Of a stretch of 64,000 nucleotides of DNA, positions 1 to 8,865 are shown in pieces. The translations under genes and the position numbers were made by a program. Origin of the DNA: Hyphomicrobiales bacterium (lineage in GTDB: Bacteria > Pseudomonadota > Alphaproteobacteria > Rhizobiales > JAJFHR01); NCBI GenBank assembly GCA_021775475.1, contig JAJFHS010000017.1, positions 62,001-126,000 of the forward strand, in the 5' to 3' direction. Position 1 is the first letter of the stretch; every line of letters starts with the position of its first letter. Under the pieces are notes generated by a model. That model was not told the origin of the DNA. It searched no databases and saw only the letters and a program-made list of their open reading frames with translations.

Positions 1-1
1 A

Positions 2-676
2 AACGGCCATTTATGGCATCTTCTGGCGGTGGGGCTTCCGAGTGATTTCACTCCGCCGGATGCGCCGCATTTTCGGCCGGTAAAAGGCTCGGAATCCGCA
101 CCGGACATTGCCCGTCGCGCGCGTGATGCAGGTGCATTTGTAGCTATTGCCCATCCGCACTGGTCCGGTTTGACCGAGGCTGATGCCCGCAGCATTACGG
201 CTGCCCATGCGGTGGAAATCTACAATCACGGTTGTGTCGTCGATAATGATCGCGGTGAAGGTTTCCTGACCCTTGAACATCTGTTGAATGAGGGCCGTCA
301 TCTAAATCTTATCGCCACCGACGATGCCCATTTTAATACGCCTGACTTTTTTGGCGGTTGGGTAATGGTCAAGGTGGAAAAAAACACCCCCGATGCACTC
401 CTTGAAGCCTTAAAAGAAGGCAGGTTCTATTCCTCGACCGGCCCGGAAATTCACGATATCCGGATCACCAAAGACAGCGTCGAAGTTGATTGCACTGCGG
501 CTGTCAACATTATAGTTCAAGGCTGCGGCTCGCCGATGGCAAATATGCGGGGCGAAGCAATGACCACAGGACAGATTTCACTGGAGCGTCTGACCGGTTC
601 GCCATGGATACGCATTACGATAATCGACCGTGCGGGTAAACGGGCATGGTCCAATCCATTTTGGCTTGATGGCTAG
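2..676 (+). CDS. PHP-domain metallohydrolase, 5'-truncated by the window edge
   Basis: The frame is already open at base 2 (reading NGHLWHLLAV before the first GTG at 29), so the N-terminus with the first PHP metal motif lies outside the window and about 224 residues remain. AIAHPHWSG (about residue 47 of the visible part) and TDDAH (about 105) match later metal-binding motifs of PHP phosphoesterases, in the style of CehA/McbA-type PHP proteins. The last 90 residues look like a small beta-rich C-terminal domain following the LKEGRFYSSTGPE segment that is common in this group. The family hydrolyses phosphoesters using a metal cluster; the substrate here is unknown. It precedes two oxidoreductase genes on the same strand, so a catabolic role is plausible but inferred. 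Confidence 0.75.
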   Translation, partial: NGHLWHLLAVGLPSDFTPPDAPHFRPVKGSESAPDIARRARDAGAFVAIAHPHWSGLTEADARSITAAHAVEIYNHGCVVDNDRGEGFLTLEHLLNEGRHLNLIATDDAHFNTPDFFGGWVMVKVEKNTPDALLEALKEGRFYSSTGPEIHDIRITKDSVEVDCTAAVNIIVQGCGSPMANMRGEAMTTGQISLERLTGSPWIRITIIDRAGKRAWSNPFWLDG

Positions 677-790
677 AGTTTCCGATCCAAAGATTTTCTG
701 CTTTTTGGAAGTTCTTGATAGTATTTAGTGAACTTGTTGGTAATTTGCTGTTTTGATACTAGAAAACGGTCAGGATATAGACATCAGATC

Positions 791-1831
791 ATGCTTGATA
801 CAATTATAGTCTGGGGTGCAGGTGCTATTGGCGCTACTGTCGGGGCATATCTGCAACGTGCCGACGTGCCGGTGATCTTTGTTGACAATGTGCGCGATCA
901 TGTTGCCGCCATCAATCGTGACGGCCTACACATTTCCGGGCCGATTGAGGAGTTCTTGGTTAAAGCGCAAGCTTTTTTACCGGAGGATTTGCCCGGCCAA
1001 TACCAAACAATTCTGTTATGTGTAAAAGCCCATCATACCCAGGCCGCGTGTGATCAGTTGCGCCCATATCTTCGCGATGATGGTTGCGTGGTTTCGCTGC
1101 AAAACGGTCTCAACGAACGCGTTATTGCCGGAGCTTTTGGAGCGCGGCGCACGATCGGTGCCTTTGTCAATTTTGGCGCGGATTATCATGGCCCTGGAAA
1201 TATTCATTTTGGCGGACGTGGCGCTGTTGTGGTCGGCGAGTTGGATGGTCGGATCACGGGCCGGGTAGAGCAATTGCACCGGCATCTTTTGAAATTCGAC
1301 GAAAAAGCCGTTGTGACACCCAATATATTGGGGTTTTTATGGGGCAAGATGAGTTATGGTGCCCTGTTGTATGCCACCGCACTTACCGATGCATCGATCG
1401 TCGACGTACTGGATGCAAAACAATATCGCGTCTGTCTGAGTGCGCTGGCGCAGGAGGTTCTCAGTGTGGCCACGGCTGAAAAAATCACACCGGAAAGATT
1501 TGACGGCTACGATCCCGCAGCCTTTCTTGGCACTGATGTATCAGCGATGCAGCGTTCCTTCGACGACATGGTCGTTCACAACGCCAAGTCGACCAAAACC
1601 CATAGTGGTATCTGGCGCGATCTGGCCGTGCGCAAACGCGTAACCGAGGTCGATGCCCAATTAGGTCCGGTGGTGGAGATAGGCGTTGAACACGGGCTGG
1701 CCACCCCGATCACCAAACGTCTTATTGAACTTATTCACGATATCGAAAATGAACGCCGCCCGCTCAGCTGGCAAACGCTCGATGAGCTGGCAGCTTCAAC
1801 AGGGCATAAAACCGGTCAGGAAAACATGTGA
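791..1831 (+). CDS. ketopantoate reductase (PanE/ApbA) family oxidoreductase
   Basis: A 346-residue NADP-dependent reductase of the 2-dehydropantoate 2-reductase family. The dinucleotide motif GAGAIGATVGAYL lies at residues 9-21, LQNGLNE carries the family Asn, and WGKMSYGA carries the probable catalytic Lys. The frame extends upstream to a GTG at 728, but the ATG at 791 puts the Rossmann fold at residue 4, as is usual, so I chose it. The following SDR overlaps it by four bases (ATGTGA), so the two are co-transcribed. Proteins of this family next to SDRs and ABC importers often act on catabolic hydroxy/keto acids rather than in pantothenate synthesis; no other pantothenate gene is nearby, so I leave the symbol empty. 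Confidence 0.8.
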   Translation: MLDTIIVWGAGAIGATVGAYLQRADVPVIFVDNVRDHVAAINRDGLHISGPIEEFLVKAQAFLPEDLPGQYQTILLCVKAHHTQAACDQLRPYLRDDGCVVSLQNGLNERVIAGAFGARRTIGAFVNFGADYHGPGNIHFGGRGAVVVGELDGRITGRVEQLHRHLLKFDEKAVVTPNILGFLWGKMSYGALLYATALTDASIVDVLDAKQYRVCLSALAQEVLSVATAEKITPERFDGYDPAAFLGTDVSAMQRSFDDMVVHNAKSTKTHSGIWRDLAVRKRVTEVDAQLGPVVEIGVEHGLATPITKRLIELIHDIENERRPLSWQTLDELAASTGHKTGQENM

Positions 1832-2583
1832 AAATCGATTTTACCAGCAAAACTGTCATGGTCACCGGTGCAGGACATGGGCTGGGTCGTTCAATTGCTC
1901 ACGCTTTTTGTGCCCGCGGAGCGGCAGTATGGGCGTGTGACATCAATGCTGCCGCCCTGGAAACAACCAGGCGCGAGGCTGAAGGCAAGTGCCGTGTGTG
2001 TACGATGGATATTACCGACCATCTGGCGATCAATACTGTCATTGAGGAAATCGCACATGATAAAGGCCACGTCGATATCCTGGTCAATTGTGCCGGCGGT
2101 GTTGGGGGCCAGGCCGCCCAACCGCTGGAACAGGTTACACCGGCACAGTGGCAGGCACTTTTTGATATCAATGTGACCGGAGCTTTCAACTGCATTCAGG
2201 CGATAACGCCGGGTATGAAAGCTGCTGGTGGCGGCAGGATAATCAATATTTCAAGCCGCGCAGGCATAACAACATCGCTTACCGGTATTCAGGCTTATGC
2301 TTCTGCCAAAGCAGCCCTGATAGGATTGACCCGGCAACTGGCGCAGGAACTGGGCACCCATAATATCAACGTCAACTCCATTGCACCGGGCTTCATCCGG
2401 TCCAATCCGTCGACCGAAAAACAATGGGATGCATACGGAGAAGATGGCCAGAAGGCTCTGGTTGAAAGCATAACCTTAAAGCGCCTTGGCACGCCTGATG
2501 ACATTTCCAATGCCGTCATGTTTTTTGCTTCTGATCATGCCGGCTGGATTACCGGGCAAACGCTTAGTGTGGCGGGGGGCTGA
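1828..2583 (+). CDS. short-chain dehydrogenase/reductase (SDR)
   Basis: A classical 251-residue SDR. TGAGHGLGRS at about residue 12 is the NAD(P)-binding glycine motif, NCAGG lies near 88, the catalytic Ser is in INISSRAG (about 138) and the YxxxK pair is in YASAKAAL (about 153). The C-terminus GWITGQTLSVAGG is typical of the family. The start is GTG at 1828, coupled to the upstream reductase stop. The FabG-like motifs do not define the substrate; the neighbours suggest oxidation of a sugar- or polyol-derived alcohol. The gene ends two bases before the convergent dehydratase gene, leaving no room for a separate terminator. Confidence 0.88.
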   Translation: MKIDFTSKTVMVTGAGHGLGRSIAHAFCARGAAVWACDINAAALETTRREAEGKCRVCTMDITDHLAINTVIEEIAHDKGHVDILVNCAGGVGGQAAQPLEQVTPAQWQALFDINVTGAFNCIQAITPGMKAAGGGRIINISSRAGITTSLTGIQAYASAKAALIGLTRQLAQELGTHNINVNSIAPGFIRSNPSTEKQWDAYGEDGQKALVESITLKRLGTPDDISNAVMFFASDHAGWITGQTLSVAGG

Positions 2584-2585
2584 AT

Positions 2586-3548
2586 TTATTCCGGTGCCAG
2601 TACGTTTACCAGTTTTTCAAGTGAAATATTGGCACCGCAGATGACGATAGCCACTGATTTGCCTTTCCACTGCGCGGCCGTTTTGGTAAAACCGGCAATG
2701 GCTGCTGCTGCAGCACCTTCAATCATCTGGTGGTGTAGGCCCATAAAATCTTTCAATTCCGTGGCGATTTCATCTTCGCTAACACTCACCCATTGATCAA
2801 CCAGATCACAGGCAAGTGGAAATGTTATCGTGCCTGGTTCAATGCCGCCGGCACTGCCGTCTGACAATGTATCCAAAGAGGGGATATCGAGGATTTCGCC
2901 CGCTTCTACCGATTTCATCATCACCGCAGAATTTTCAGGTGAAACGCCAATCATCTTCACGTCAGGCCACACCGATTTGAGGTAAGATGAAACACCGGAT
3001 ATCAACCCGCCGCCACCAACCGCTATAAACACGGCATCAAGTTTTTCATGTTGTGCAACAAGCTCAATGCCAATGGTGCCCTGTCCGCCGATGATTGTGG
3101 CATCATTGTAAGGTGAAACCCAGGTACGGTTGTTTTTTCTGGCAAATTCAATGGCGGCAAGTTCAGTTTTGCCGGAATCAGTACCATGAAAACGAATTTC
3201 CGCTCCCAGTCTGCGAATAGCATCAATTTTCGCCGGCGAAGCATTCTCCGGCAAAAACACGATACCGCTACAGTCGATTTGTGACAGGGCAAAGGAGGTT
3301 GCCGCACCATGATTGCCGCTGGAGGCTGTTACCACACCGCGTGCGCGTTCTTTTTCGCTCAACGACAGGATCTTGTTTAAGGCACCTCGCGCCTTGAAAG
3401 AGCCCGTATGTTGCAGGTTTTCCAGTTTGAAAAAAACATCGGCTCCGTTTTTTTCGCTATAGCTGGCTGAGTGTTCGAGATAGGTTTTTCGAATATGACC
3501 TTGGATGCGTTTGTTAGCCTGTTTTACTTCATTTACGATATCGATCAT
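2586..3548 (-). CDS. PLP-dependent threonine/serine dehydratase-like enzyme
   Basis: A 320-residue fold-type II PLP enzyme, the size of catabolic threonine dehydratases without an ACT regulatory domain. KLENLQHTGSFKARGA at about residue 41 carries the PLP-binding Lys, SSGNHGAATS is the substrate-binding loop, and GGGGLISG near 178 binds the PLP phosphate. It probably deaminates threonine, serine or a hydroxy-amino acid such as beta-hydroxyaspartate; the sequence cannot separate these. The start is an ATG. It is divergent from ugpB across a 204-base intergenic region and convergent with the SDR. Confidence 0.82.
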   Translation of the reverse strand: MIDIVNEVKQANKRIQGHIRKTYLEHSASYSEKNGADVFFKLENLQHTGSFKARGALNKILSLSEKERARGVVTASSGNHGAATSFALSQIDCSGIVFLPENASPAKIDAIRRLGAEIRFHGTDSGKTELAAIEFARKNNRTWVSPYNDATIIGGQGTIGIELVAQHEKLDAVFIAVGGGGLISGVSSYLKSVWPDVKMIGVSPENSAVMMKSVEAGEILDIPSLDTLSDGSAGGIEPGTITFPLACDLVDQWVSVSEDEIATELKDFMGLHHQMIEGAAAAAIAGFTKTAAQWKGKSVAIVICGANISLEKLVNVLAPE

Positions 3549-3752
3549 CTTGTTTTATTCCTGCAAAAAACACTTCAATCATGTGCACAATGGCCTTTTG
3601 GATCACAATGCCGAGATAAATCCCATCTACCTGAGCGTGCTGGTGTGAGGCTACTTGTAATATTCGATAGGCTTACATAGACTGCATCTAAAGATGGATA
3701 TTCAAGATTTGTCACTTTAATAAAGAAAATATTCAATGGGAGCGAATGTATC
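3549..3752. promoter_or_regulatory. divergent intergenic region between dehydratase and ugpB
   Basis: These 204 bases separate two divergent start codons, so promoters for both directions must lie here. The ugpB-proximal half is AT-rich. A GGGAG-like ribosome binding site lies about 10 bases before the ugpB ATG. I see no convincing Pho box or other recognisable operator. Confidence 0.4.
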
Positions 3753-5069
3753 ATGTACAAAAAAATAATATTAGCCACCACCGCACTAACCTTGAGCCTT
3801 GCTGCAGGTTCAGCATTTGCGGCCTCTGATGGTGCAACTGAAATTCAATGGTGGCACGCGATGGGTGGTGCCAATGGCGAACGGGTCAACAAAATCGCGG
3901 CTGATTTTAATGCGACGCAATCAGAATATAAAGTCGTACCTGTCTACAAGGGCAATTATACCGAAACCATGACGGCAGCCATTGCCGCCTTCCGCGCTAA
4001 AAAACAACCCAATATTGTTCAGGTATTTGAAGTCGGTACCGCTACCATGATGGCGGCCAAAGGTGCTGTCTATCCGATTGAAGATCTGATGAAAGATGCC
4101 GGCATTAAACTTGATAAATCGATCTACCTGCCTGCGGTTATCTCTTATTATCAGACCCCCAAGGGTGATCTCCTCTCCATGCCGTTCAATTCATCGACGC
4201 CGGTTTTATGGTACAACAAGGATGCTTTGGAAAAAGCCGGTGCTTCGGTGCCAACGACGTGGGATGAAATGAAAACCGCCTCAGAAAAAGTGTTGGCCTC
4301 CGGTGGCAAGTGCGGATTTTCGTTCGGTTGGCAATCGTGGGTGATGATTGAAAATTACTCCGCCTGGAACAATCTGGCAATCGGCACCAAAGAAAACGGC
4401 TTTGCCGGTCTCGATACCGAATTCACCTTCAACAACGATAAGGTCAAGGGCATTATCGGCAAGATCGCTTCTTGGCAGAAGGATAAAATTTTCGTCTATG
4501 GCGGTCGCCGCGGCGACAGCCTGCCAAAATTCACCAATGGTGAATGCGCCATGTGGATCAATTCTTCGGCTTATTACGGCTCGATCAAAAAACAGGCCAA
4601 ATTTAATTTTGGCCAGGCCATGCTGCCAGTTGATACGAGCGTTACCAAAAAAGCTCAAAATTCAATTATCGGTGGTGCCACCCTGTGGGTGCTCAAAGGT
4701 AAAAGCAAAGAAAGCTACAAAGGTACGGCAGAGTTCATGAGCTATCTGTCCAGCGCCAAGGTTCAGGCCTGGTGGCATCAGGAAACCGGCTATGTGCCGA
4801 TTACGACGCCAGCAGCAGTTTTGAGCAAGGAACAAGGGTTTTATGATAAAAATCCTGGTACCGACACAGCTATCAAACAGCTCAGCCTGAATACGCCAAC
4901 GCCCAATTCAAGAGGGTTGCGGTTTGGTAATTTTGTGCAAATCCGTGATATTATCAATGAAGAAATGGAAGCAATCTGGAACGGGTCAAAAACAGCTTCT
5001 CAAGGCCTCGATGACGCAGCTGCACGTGGCAACAAGCTGTTGCGCAAATTCGAAAAAGCCAACAAGTAA
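3753..5069 (+). CDS. ugpB: sn-glycerol-3-phosphate ABC importer, periplasmic binding protein
   Basis: A 438-residue solute-binding protein with a Sec signal peptide (MYKKIILATT to about GSAFA, residues 1-23). IQWWHAMGG, YKGNYTETM, QVFEVGTATMMAAKG and MPFNSSTPVLWYNKDAL match UgpB segments known from Enterobacteria. It delivers glycerol-3-phosphate or glycerophosphodiesters to the UgpA/UgpE channel. It is first in a ugpB-A-E-C order like that of E. coli but lacks ugpQ. A strong hairpin follows the gene, which usually allows more binding protein than permease to be made. Length and motifs are normal for the family. Confidence 0.93.
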   Translation: MYKKIILATTALTLSLAAGSAFAASDGATEIQWWHAMGGANGERVNKIAADFNATQSEYKVVPVYKGNYTETMTAAIAAFRAKKQPNIVQVFEVGTATMMAAKGAVYPIEDLMKDAGIKLDKSIYLPAVISYYQTPKGDLLSMPFNSSTPVLWYNKDALEKAGASVPTTWDEMKTASEKVLASGGKCGFSFGWQSWVMIENYSAWNNLAIGTKENGFAGLDTEFTFNNDKVKGIIGKIASWQKDKIFVYGGRRGDSLPKFTNGECAMWINSSAYYGSIKKQAKFNFGQAMLPVDTSVTKKAQNSIIGGATLWVLKGKSKESYKGTAEFMSYLSSAKVQAWWHQETGYVPITTPAAVLSKEQGFYDKNPGTDTAIKQLSLNTPTPNSRGLRFGNFVQIRDIINEEMEAIWNGSKTASQGLDDAAARGNKLLRKFEKANK

Positions 5070-5085
5070 CCACCCCTCACAAACG

Positions 5086-5115
5086 GCCGGAGGTGCGCAA
5101 TCGCACCTCCGGCCC
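5086..5115 (+). promoter_or_regulatory. intercistronic hairpin between ugpB and ugpA
   Basis: A perfect 13-bp stem (5086-5098 with 5103-5115, GGCCGGAGGTGCG against its complement) closes a CAAT loop in the 61-base gap. There is no T-tract, so it is more likely an mRNA-stabilising or partial-attenuation hairpin than a full terminator. That would explain an excess of binding protein over permease; the function is inferred from position. Confidence 0.7.
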
Positions 5116-5130
5116 GGGTGAGATTTCTTT

Positions 5131-6015
5131 ATGCTTAAACGCGTTCATTTCAAACCTTCATATCTACCTTATTTGCTGGTGACACCGCAGATAATTGTAA
5201 CTCTTGTGTTTTTCTTCTGGCCCGCCAGCCAGGCGCTTTACCAATCCCTGCTGGTTGAAGATGCCTTTGGCCTGAGCAGTAAATTCGTCTGGTTTGAAAA
5301 TTTTGAAGACCTTTTTTCCGACGACCTATATTTTGGTGCTTTCAAGCGCACCGCTTTTTTCTCGTTTATGGTAGCCGCCTCGTCAATGTCGATAGCGCTT
5401 GTCCTGGCGGGAATGGCCGACCGGGTGGTCAAAGCCACTTTAGCCTATCGCACCATGTTGATCTGGCCTTATGCGGTGGCCCCGGTTATTGCCGGTGCCT
5501 TGTGGCTGTTTATGTTTGATCCCACCCTTGGCATCATCGCTTATGTGCTCGATGCATTTGGCTATGACTGGAACCATAAGCTCAATGGTGGTGAGGCCAT
5601 GTTCCTGGTCATTGTGGCTGCTGCATGGAAACAGGTGAGTTATAATTTCCTGTTTTTTCTCGCCGCCATGCAATCGATTCCCAAGTCTCTTATTGAGGCA
5701 GCCGCCATTGACGGGGCGGGACCGGCGCGGCGGTTCTGGACAATCATTTTCCCGCTCATAACACCGACCACATTCTTTCTGCTGGTGGTCAATATTGTCT
5801 ATGCCTTCTTTGATACCTTCGGCATCATCCATGCCATAACTCAGGGCGGTCCGGCCAAGGCCACCGAAATCCTGGTTTACAAGGTGTTCAACGACGGCTT
5901 TATTGGCCTCGATCTTGGCGGCTCGGCAGCGCAATCCGTTATTTTAATGTTTATCGTCATTGTTATCACCGTCATTCAGTTCCGCTTTATTGAAAAGAAG
6001 GTGGAATACCAATGA
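5131..6015 (+). CDS. ugpA: glycerol-3-phosphate ABC importer permease UgpA
   Basis: A 294-residue inner-membrane permease with about six hydrophobic segments, the first at residues 13-33. The cytoplasmic EAA loop is clear: [18 protein letters not shown] near residue 188 contacts the UgpC ATPase. It pairs with UgpE to form the channel. The start ATG follows the intercistronic hairpin by about 15 bases. The stop overlaps the ugpE start by four bases (ATGA), so translation is coupled. Confidence 0.92.
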   Translation: MLKRVHFKPSYLPYLLVTPQIIVTLVFFFWPASQALYQSLLVEDAFGLSSKFVWFENFEDLFSDDLYFGAFKRTAFFSFMVAASSMSIALVLAGMADRVVKATLAYRTMLIWPYAVAPVIAGALWLFMFDPTLGIIAYVLDAFGYDWNHKLNGGEAMFLVIVAAAWKQVSYNFLFFLAAMQSIPKSLIEAAAIDGAGPARRFWTIIFPLITPTTFFLLVVNIVYAFFDTFGIIHAITQGGPAKATEILVYKVFNDGFIGLDLGGSAAQSVILMFIVIVITVIQFRFIEKKVEYQ

Positions 6016-6860
6016 TCGAAAACCGCCCCATGGTCACGGTATTCTCCCACGTGGTGCTGATTTTAGGCGTGCTGCTGGTGGCTTTTCCAATCTGGATCAC
6101 CTTTGTTGCCGCCTCTCATGATGCAATCAGGGTAACCCAGGTACCGCTGCCGCTGTGGCCGGGAGATCAGTTTTTCATCAATCTTAAGGCCACTTTGATG
6201 AAAGGCGGCAATGGTGCAGCAGGGAGGCCCATTGGCCTGATGTTGATGAACTCGCTGGTGATGGCGATGATGATTTCAGTTGGCAAGATTGCTGTATCGC
6301 TTTTATCGGCCTTTGCCATTGTGTATTTCCGCTTTCCGTTTCGCATGGGCTTTTTCTGGATGATTTTCATCACCTTGATGTTGCCGGTAGAAGTGCGGAT
6401 TTTGCCGACGTATGAAGTGGTAGCCCAGCTTGGCATGCTCGATACCTACTGGGGTTTGAGTATTCCGCTGATAGCGTCAGCCACCGCCACTTTCATGTTC
6501 CGGCAAACGTTTTTAACCGTCCCCGATGAGTTGCTCGAGGCAGCCCGCATAGACGGGGCGGGACCCATGCGGTTTTTCTTTGATATTCTGTTGCCGATGT
6601 CGCGCACCAATATTGCCGCCCTGTTTGTCATCTTGTTCATCTACGGTTGGAACCAGTATCTGTGGCCGCTGTTAATCACCACGGACCAGTCCATGTATAC
6701 GGTGGTGATGGGGATTAAGGAAATGCTGGAAGATGCCGAGCAAACACCGGCCTGGCACATCATCATGATGACTTCGTTGCTGGCCATGCTGCCACCGGTC
6801 ATGGTGGTGATCTTTATGCAAAACCTGTTCGTCAAGGGCCTGACGGATACGGAAAAGTAA
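6012..6860 (+). CDS. ugpE: glycerol-3-phosphate ABC importer permease UgpE
   Basis: A 282-residue permease, the second half of the Ugp channel. It has about six membrane spans and an EAA loop, [17 protein letters not shown], near residue 177. Length is normal for UgpE. It starts inside the ugpA stop (ATGA). The coding end and the spacer after it are made of a 23-bp unit repeated three times, so the ugpE C-terminus and the ugpC ribosome binding site lie in a small tandem duplication. Confidence 0.92.
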   Translation: MIENRPMVTVFSHVVLILGVLLVAFPIWITFVAASHDAIRVTQVPLPLWPGDQFFINLKATLMKGGNGAAGRPIGLMLMNSLVMAMMISVGKIAVSLLSAFAIVYFRFPFRMGFFWMIFITLMLPVEVRILPTYEVVAQLGMLDTYWGLSIPLIASATATFMFRQTFLTVPDELLEAARIDGAGPMRFFFDILLPMSRTNIAALFVILFIYGWNQYLWPLLITTDQSMYTVVMGIKEMLEDAEQTPAWHIIMMTSLLAMLPPVMVVIFMQNLFVKGLTDTEK

Positions 6861-6910
6861 AAGTGTCGGATACGGAAAAATAGAAATGTCGGGAACGGGG
6901 AAATAACCAT
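6842..6910 (+). repeat. three tandem 23-bp units spanning the ugpE stop and ugpC leader
   Basis: Units 6842-6864, 6865-6887 and 6888-6910 align without gaps (core GTCGGATACGGAAAAATAG), with a few substitutions each. The first encodes the last residues and stop of UgpE, the second is pure spacer, and the third carries the purine-rich ribosome binding site (ACGGGGAAATAA) and the first bases of the ugpC start. It is probably a replication-slippage duplication that lengthened the spacer. Confidence 0.8.
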
Positions 6911-7976
6911 GGGTAACGTTTCAATCCACAATATCAAAAAGAGCTACGGCAAGGTTGAAGTGCTGCATGGCATTGATATCGACATTGCCGATGGCGAGTT
7001 TGTGGTGATTGTCGGGCCGTCGGGCTGCGGCAAGTCTACCCTGTTGCGCATGGTGGCGGGCCTTGAGGCTATAACAAGTGGTGAAATTTCAATTGACGAC
7101 CGTATTGTCAATGAGGTTGAGCCCAAGGATCGCAACATTGCCATGGTGTTTCAGAACTATGCGCTGTACCCGCATATGAGCGTGTTTGACAACATGGCCT
7201 ATGGCTTGAAACTGCAAAAGATAGCCAAAGCTGAAATCAGGGCCCGCGTCGAAGAAGTTGCCAAAACCCTACAACTGGGAGAATTTCTCAAACGTAAACC
7301 GCGACAATTGTCAGGTGGCCAGCGCCAGCGCGTTGCCATGGGCAGGGCGATCGTGCGTGAGCCTTCGGTGTTTTTGTTTGACGAGCCCTTGTCCAATCTC
7401 GATGCCAAGCTGCGGGTGCAAATGCGTCTCGAAATCAAAAAACTGCAACGCCGTCTCGGTGTTACCTCTTTGTACGTCACCCATGATCAGATTGAAGCCA
7501 TGACCATGGCGGACCGCCTGATCGTGCTCAATGACGGCATTGCCGAACAGATCGGCACGCCGATGGAACTTTACGATGAGCCCGCCAGTCAATTTGTCGG
7601 TGGCTTTATCGGCTCACCGTCGATGAATTTTATTGCGGTTGAGTTGAAGAATGAGACCATTCACATTGGTAATACGACAATACCTTGCCCCGATCATCTT
7701 CTCTATACAGGTCCGGCAATTCTGGGAGTTCGTCCCGAAAATTTCAAACTTCCAGATTCCGGCTTTAGAGAAATGAACCTGAATATAGATGTGGTAGAAA
7801 AACTTGGAGCCGATACATTAGTTCACGGCAAAATTTCAGGTTGTGTGGAAGACATTGTGGTCAAGTTGCCAGGCAATGTGGAAATCGAAAATCAAAGCGC
7901 TCTGCGCATCGCTGTTGATCTGTCAAAACTATTGCTTTTTGACCCCGGGACAGGCAGGCGCGTGGGCCGGAATTAA
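6909..7976 (+). CDS. ugpC: glycerol-3-phosphate ABC importer ATPase UgpC
   Basis: A 355-residue MalK/UgpC-type ATPase that powers the Ugp importer. Walker A is GPSGCGKST at about residue 37, the signature is LSGGQRQRVAMGRAI near 134, and Walker B is VFLFDEPLSNLD near 155, followed by the H-loop VTHDQIEAMTMADR. The last 120 residues are the TOBE/OB-type regulatory domain (LGVRPENF). The last 48 bases overlap the convergent hydroxylase gene, which encodes protein on both strands there. Confidence 0.93.
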   Translation: MGNVSIHNIKKSYGKVEVLHGIDIDIADGEFVVIVGPSGCGKSTLLRMVAGLEAITSGEISIDDRIVNEVEPKDRNIAMVFQNYALYPHMSVFDNMAYGLKLQKIAKAEIRARVEEVAKTLQLGEFLKRKPRQLSGGQRQRVAMGRAIVREPSVFLFDEPLSNLDAKLRVQMRLEIKKLQRRLGVTSLYVTHDQIEAMTMADRLIVLNDGIAEQIGTPMELYDEPASQFVGGFIGSPSMNFIAVELKNETIHIGNTTIPCPDHLLYTGPAILGVRPENFKLPDSGFREMNLNIDVVEKLGADTLVHGKISGCVEDIVVKLPGNVEIENQSALRIAVDLSKLLLFDPGTGRRVGRN

Positions 7977-8771
7977 TACCGGAAACCAGTCTTCGCGCAA
8001 TATCTGACCGGCCTGCATATTGTGTCCGGGAAACGGTGGCGAGGTCGGGCCGGGCCGGGTTACGTATCTTGCGTCATCGCCAACCAGGCGCAGCGAAAAG
8101 GCCCGTCGGCGCCCGCTGGATTTATTGCCCCGCGCCCCGTGCAGGGTTTTATAATGAAAGGCTATAGCGTCACCCGGTTCCATCGGCCACTCAAGTACCT
8201 GATATTTGTCCAGCTCCCTATCCGGGTCAGGCACAGCCAGATAATCATCGCTTGAGGGGTAAAATTTATCTTCCGACAACCATCGTGTCGGCAATACCGG
8301 TTTTTCCCATTTGTGCGATCCTGCCACCAGCCGCAAAGAGGCTTCTTTTACCGGGTCTACCGGCACCCAAAAACTCAAAGTCTGGTTGCCATCGACAAAA
8401 TAGTATGGCGAATCCTGGTGCCAGGGCGTTGGTTTGGATGTGCCCGGCTCCTTGACCAGAACATGATCATGAAACATCTGCACCCGATCAGAACCCGTGA
8501 GGTGTGCTGCAGCACTGGCGGCGGGTGAGTTTTTTATAAATTCAACAAATTCCGGTATGCGTTGCCAATTGCAATAATCGTCAAAAAACCGGCCACTGTC
8601 GCCGGGTTTGAGGTTTTCAGCGGCATATGGGCCAGGCTCATCCATGTTGCGTTTAATGCCGACTGTCAAAACATCAACCCAGTCAGCAAACAAACCGGGG
8701 ATCAGCACAGCGCCATCGCGTTGATAGCTTTCAACCTGTGTGTGCGTTATGGGGTTATCTGACGTTGTCAT
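7929..8771 (-). CDS. phytanoyl-CoA dioxygenase (PhyH) family Fe(II)/2-oxoglutarate oxygenase
   Basis: A 280-residue PhyH-family hydroxylase. The iron-binding HxD is in TPWHQDSPYYF near residue 118, and the distal His and the 2-oxoglutarate-binding Arg lie in FHYKTLHGARGNKSSGRRR (about 205-223). Family members hydroxylate small acids, phosphonates, quaternary amines or lipids; the substrate here is unknown. The start is an ATG. It lies divergent to the class II aldolase, and its 3' end overlaps ugpC by 48 bases, so a link to the Ugp substrate is suggested only by proximity. Confidence 0.82.
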   Translation of the reverse strand: MTTSDNPITHTQVESYQRDGAVLIPGLFADWVDVLTVGIKRNMDEPGPYAAENLKPGDSGRFFDDYCNWQRIPEFVEFIKNSPAASAAAHLTGSDRVQMFHDHVLVKEPGTSKPTPWHQDSPYYFVDGNQTLSFWVPVDPVKEASLRLVAGSHKWEKPVLPTRWLSEDKFYPSSDDYLAVPDPDRELDKYQVLEWPMEPGDAIAFHYKTLHGARGNKSSGRRRAFSLRLVGDDARYVTRPGPTSPPFPGHNMQAGQILREDWFPVLIPAHAPACPGVKKQ

Positions 8772-8865
8772 TAGTCAATTTCTCTGCATTTTCGACAGTG
8801 TCACCTTGACTGTGAAGCGAAAAAGCCATCTTGTAAACAGGTGTTAAAAACGGGAGATGGTAAAA

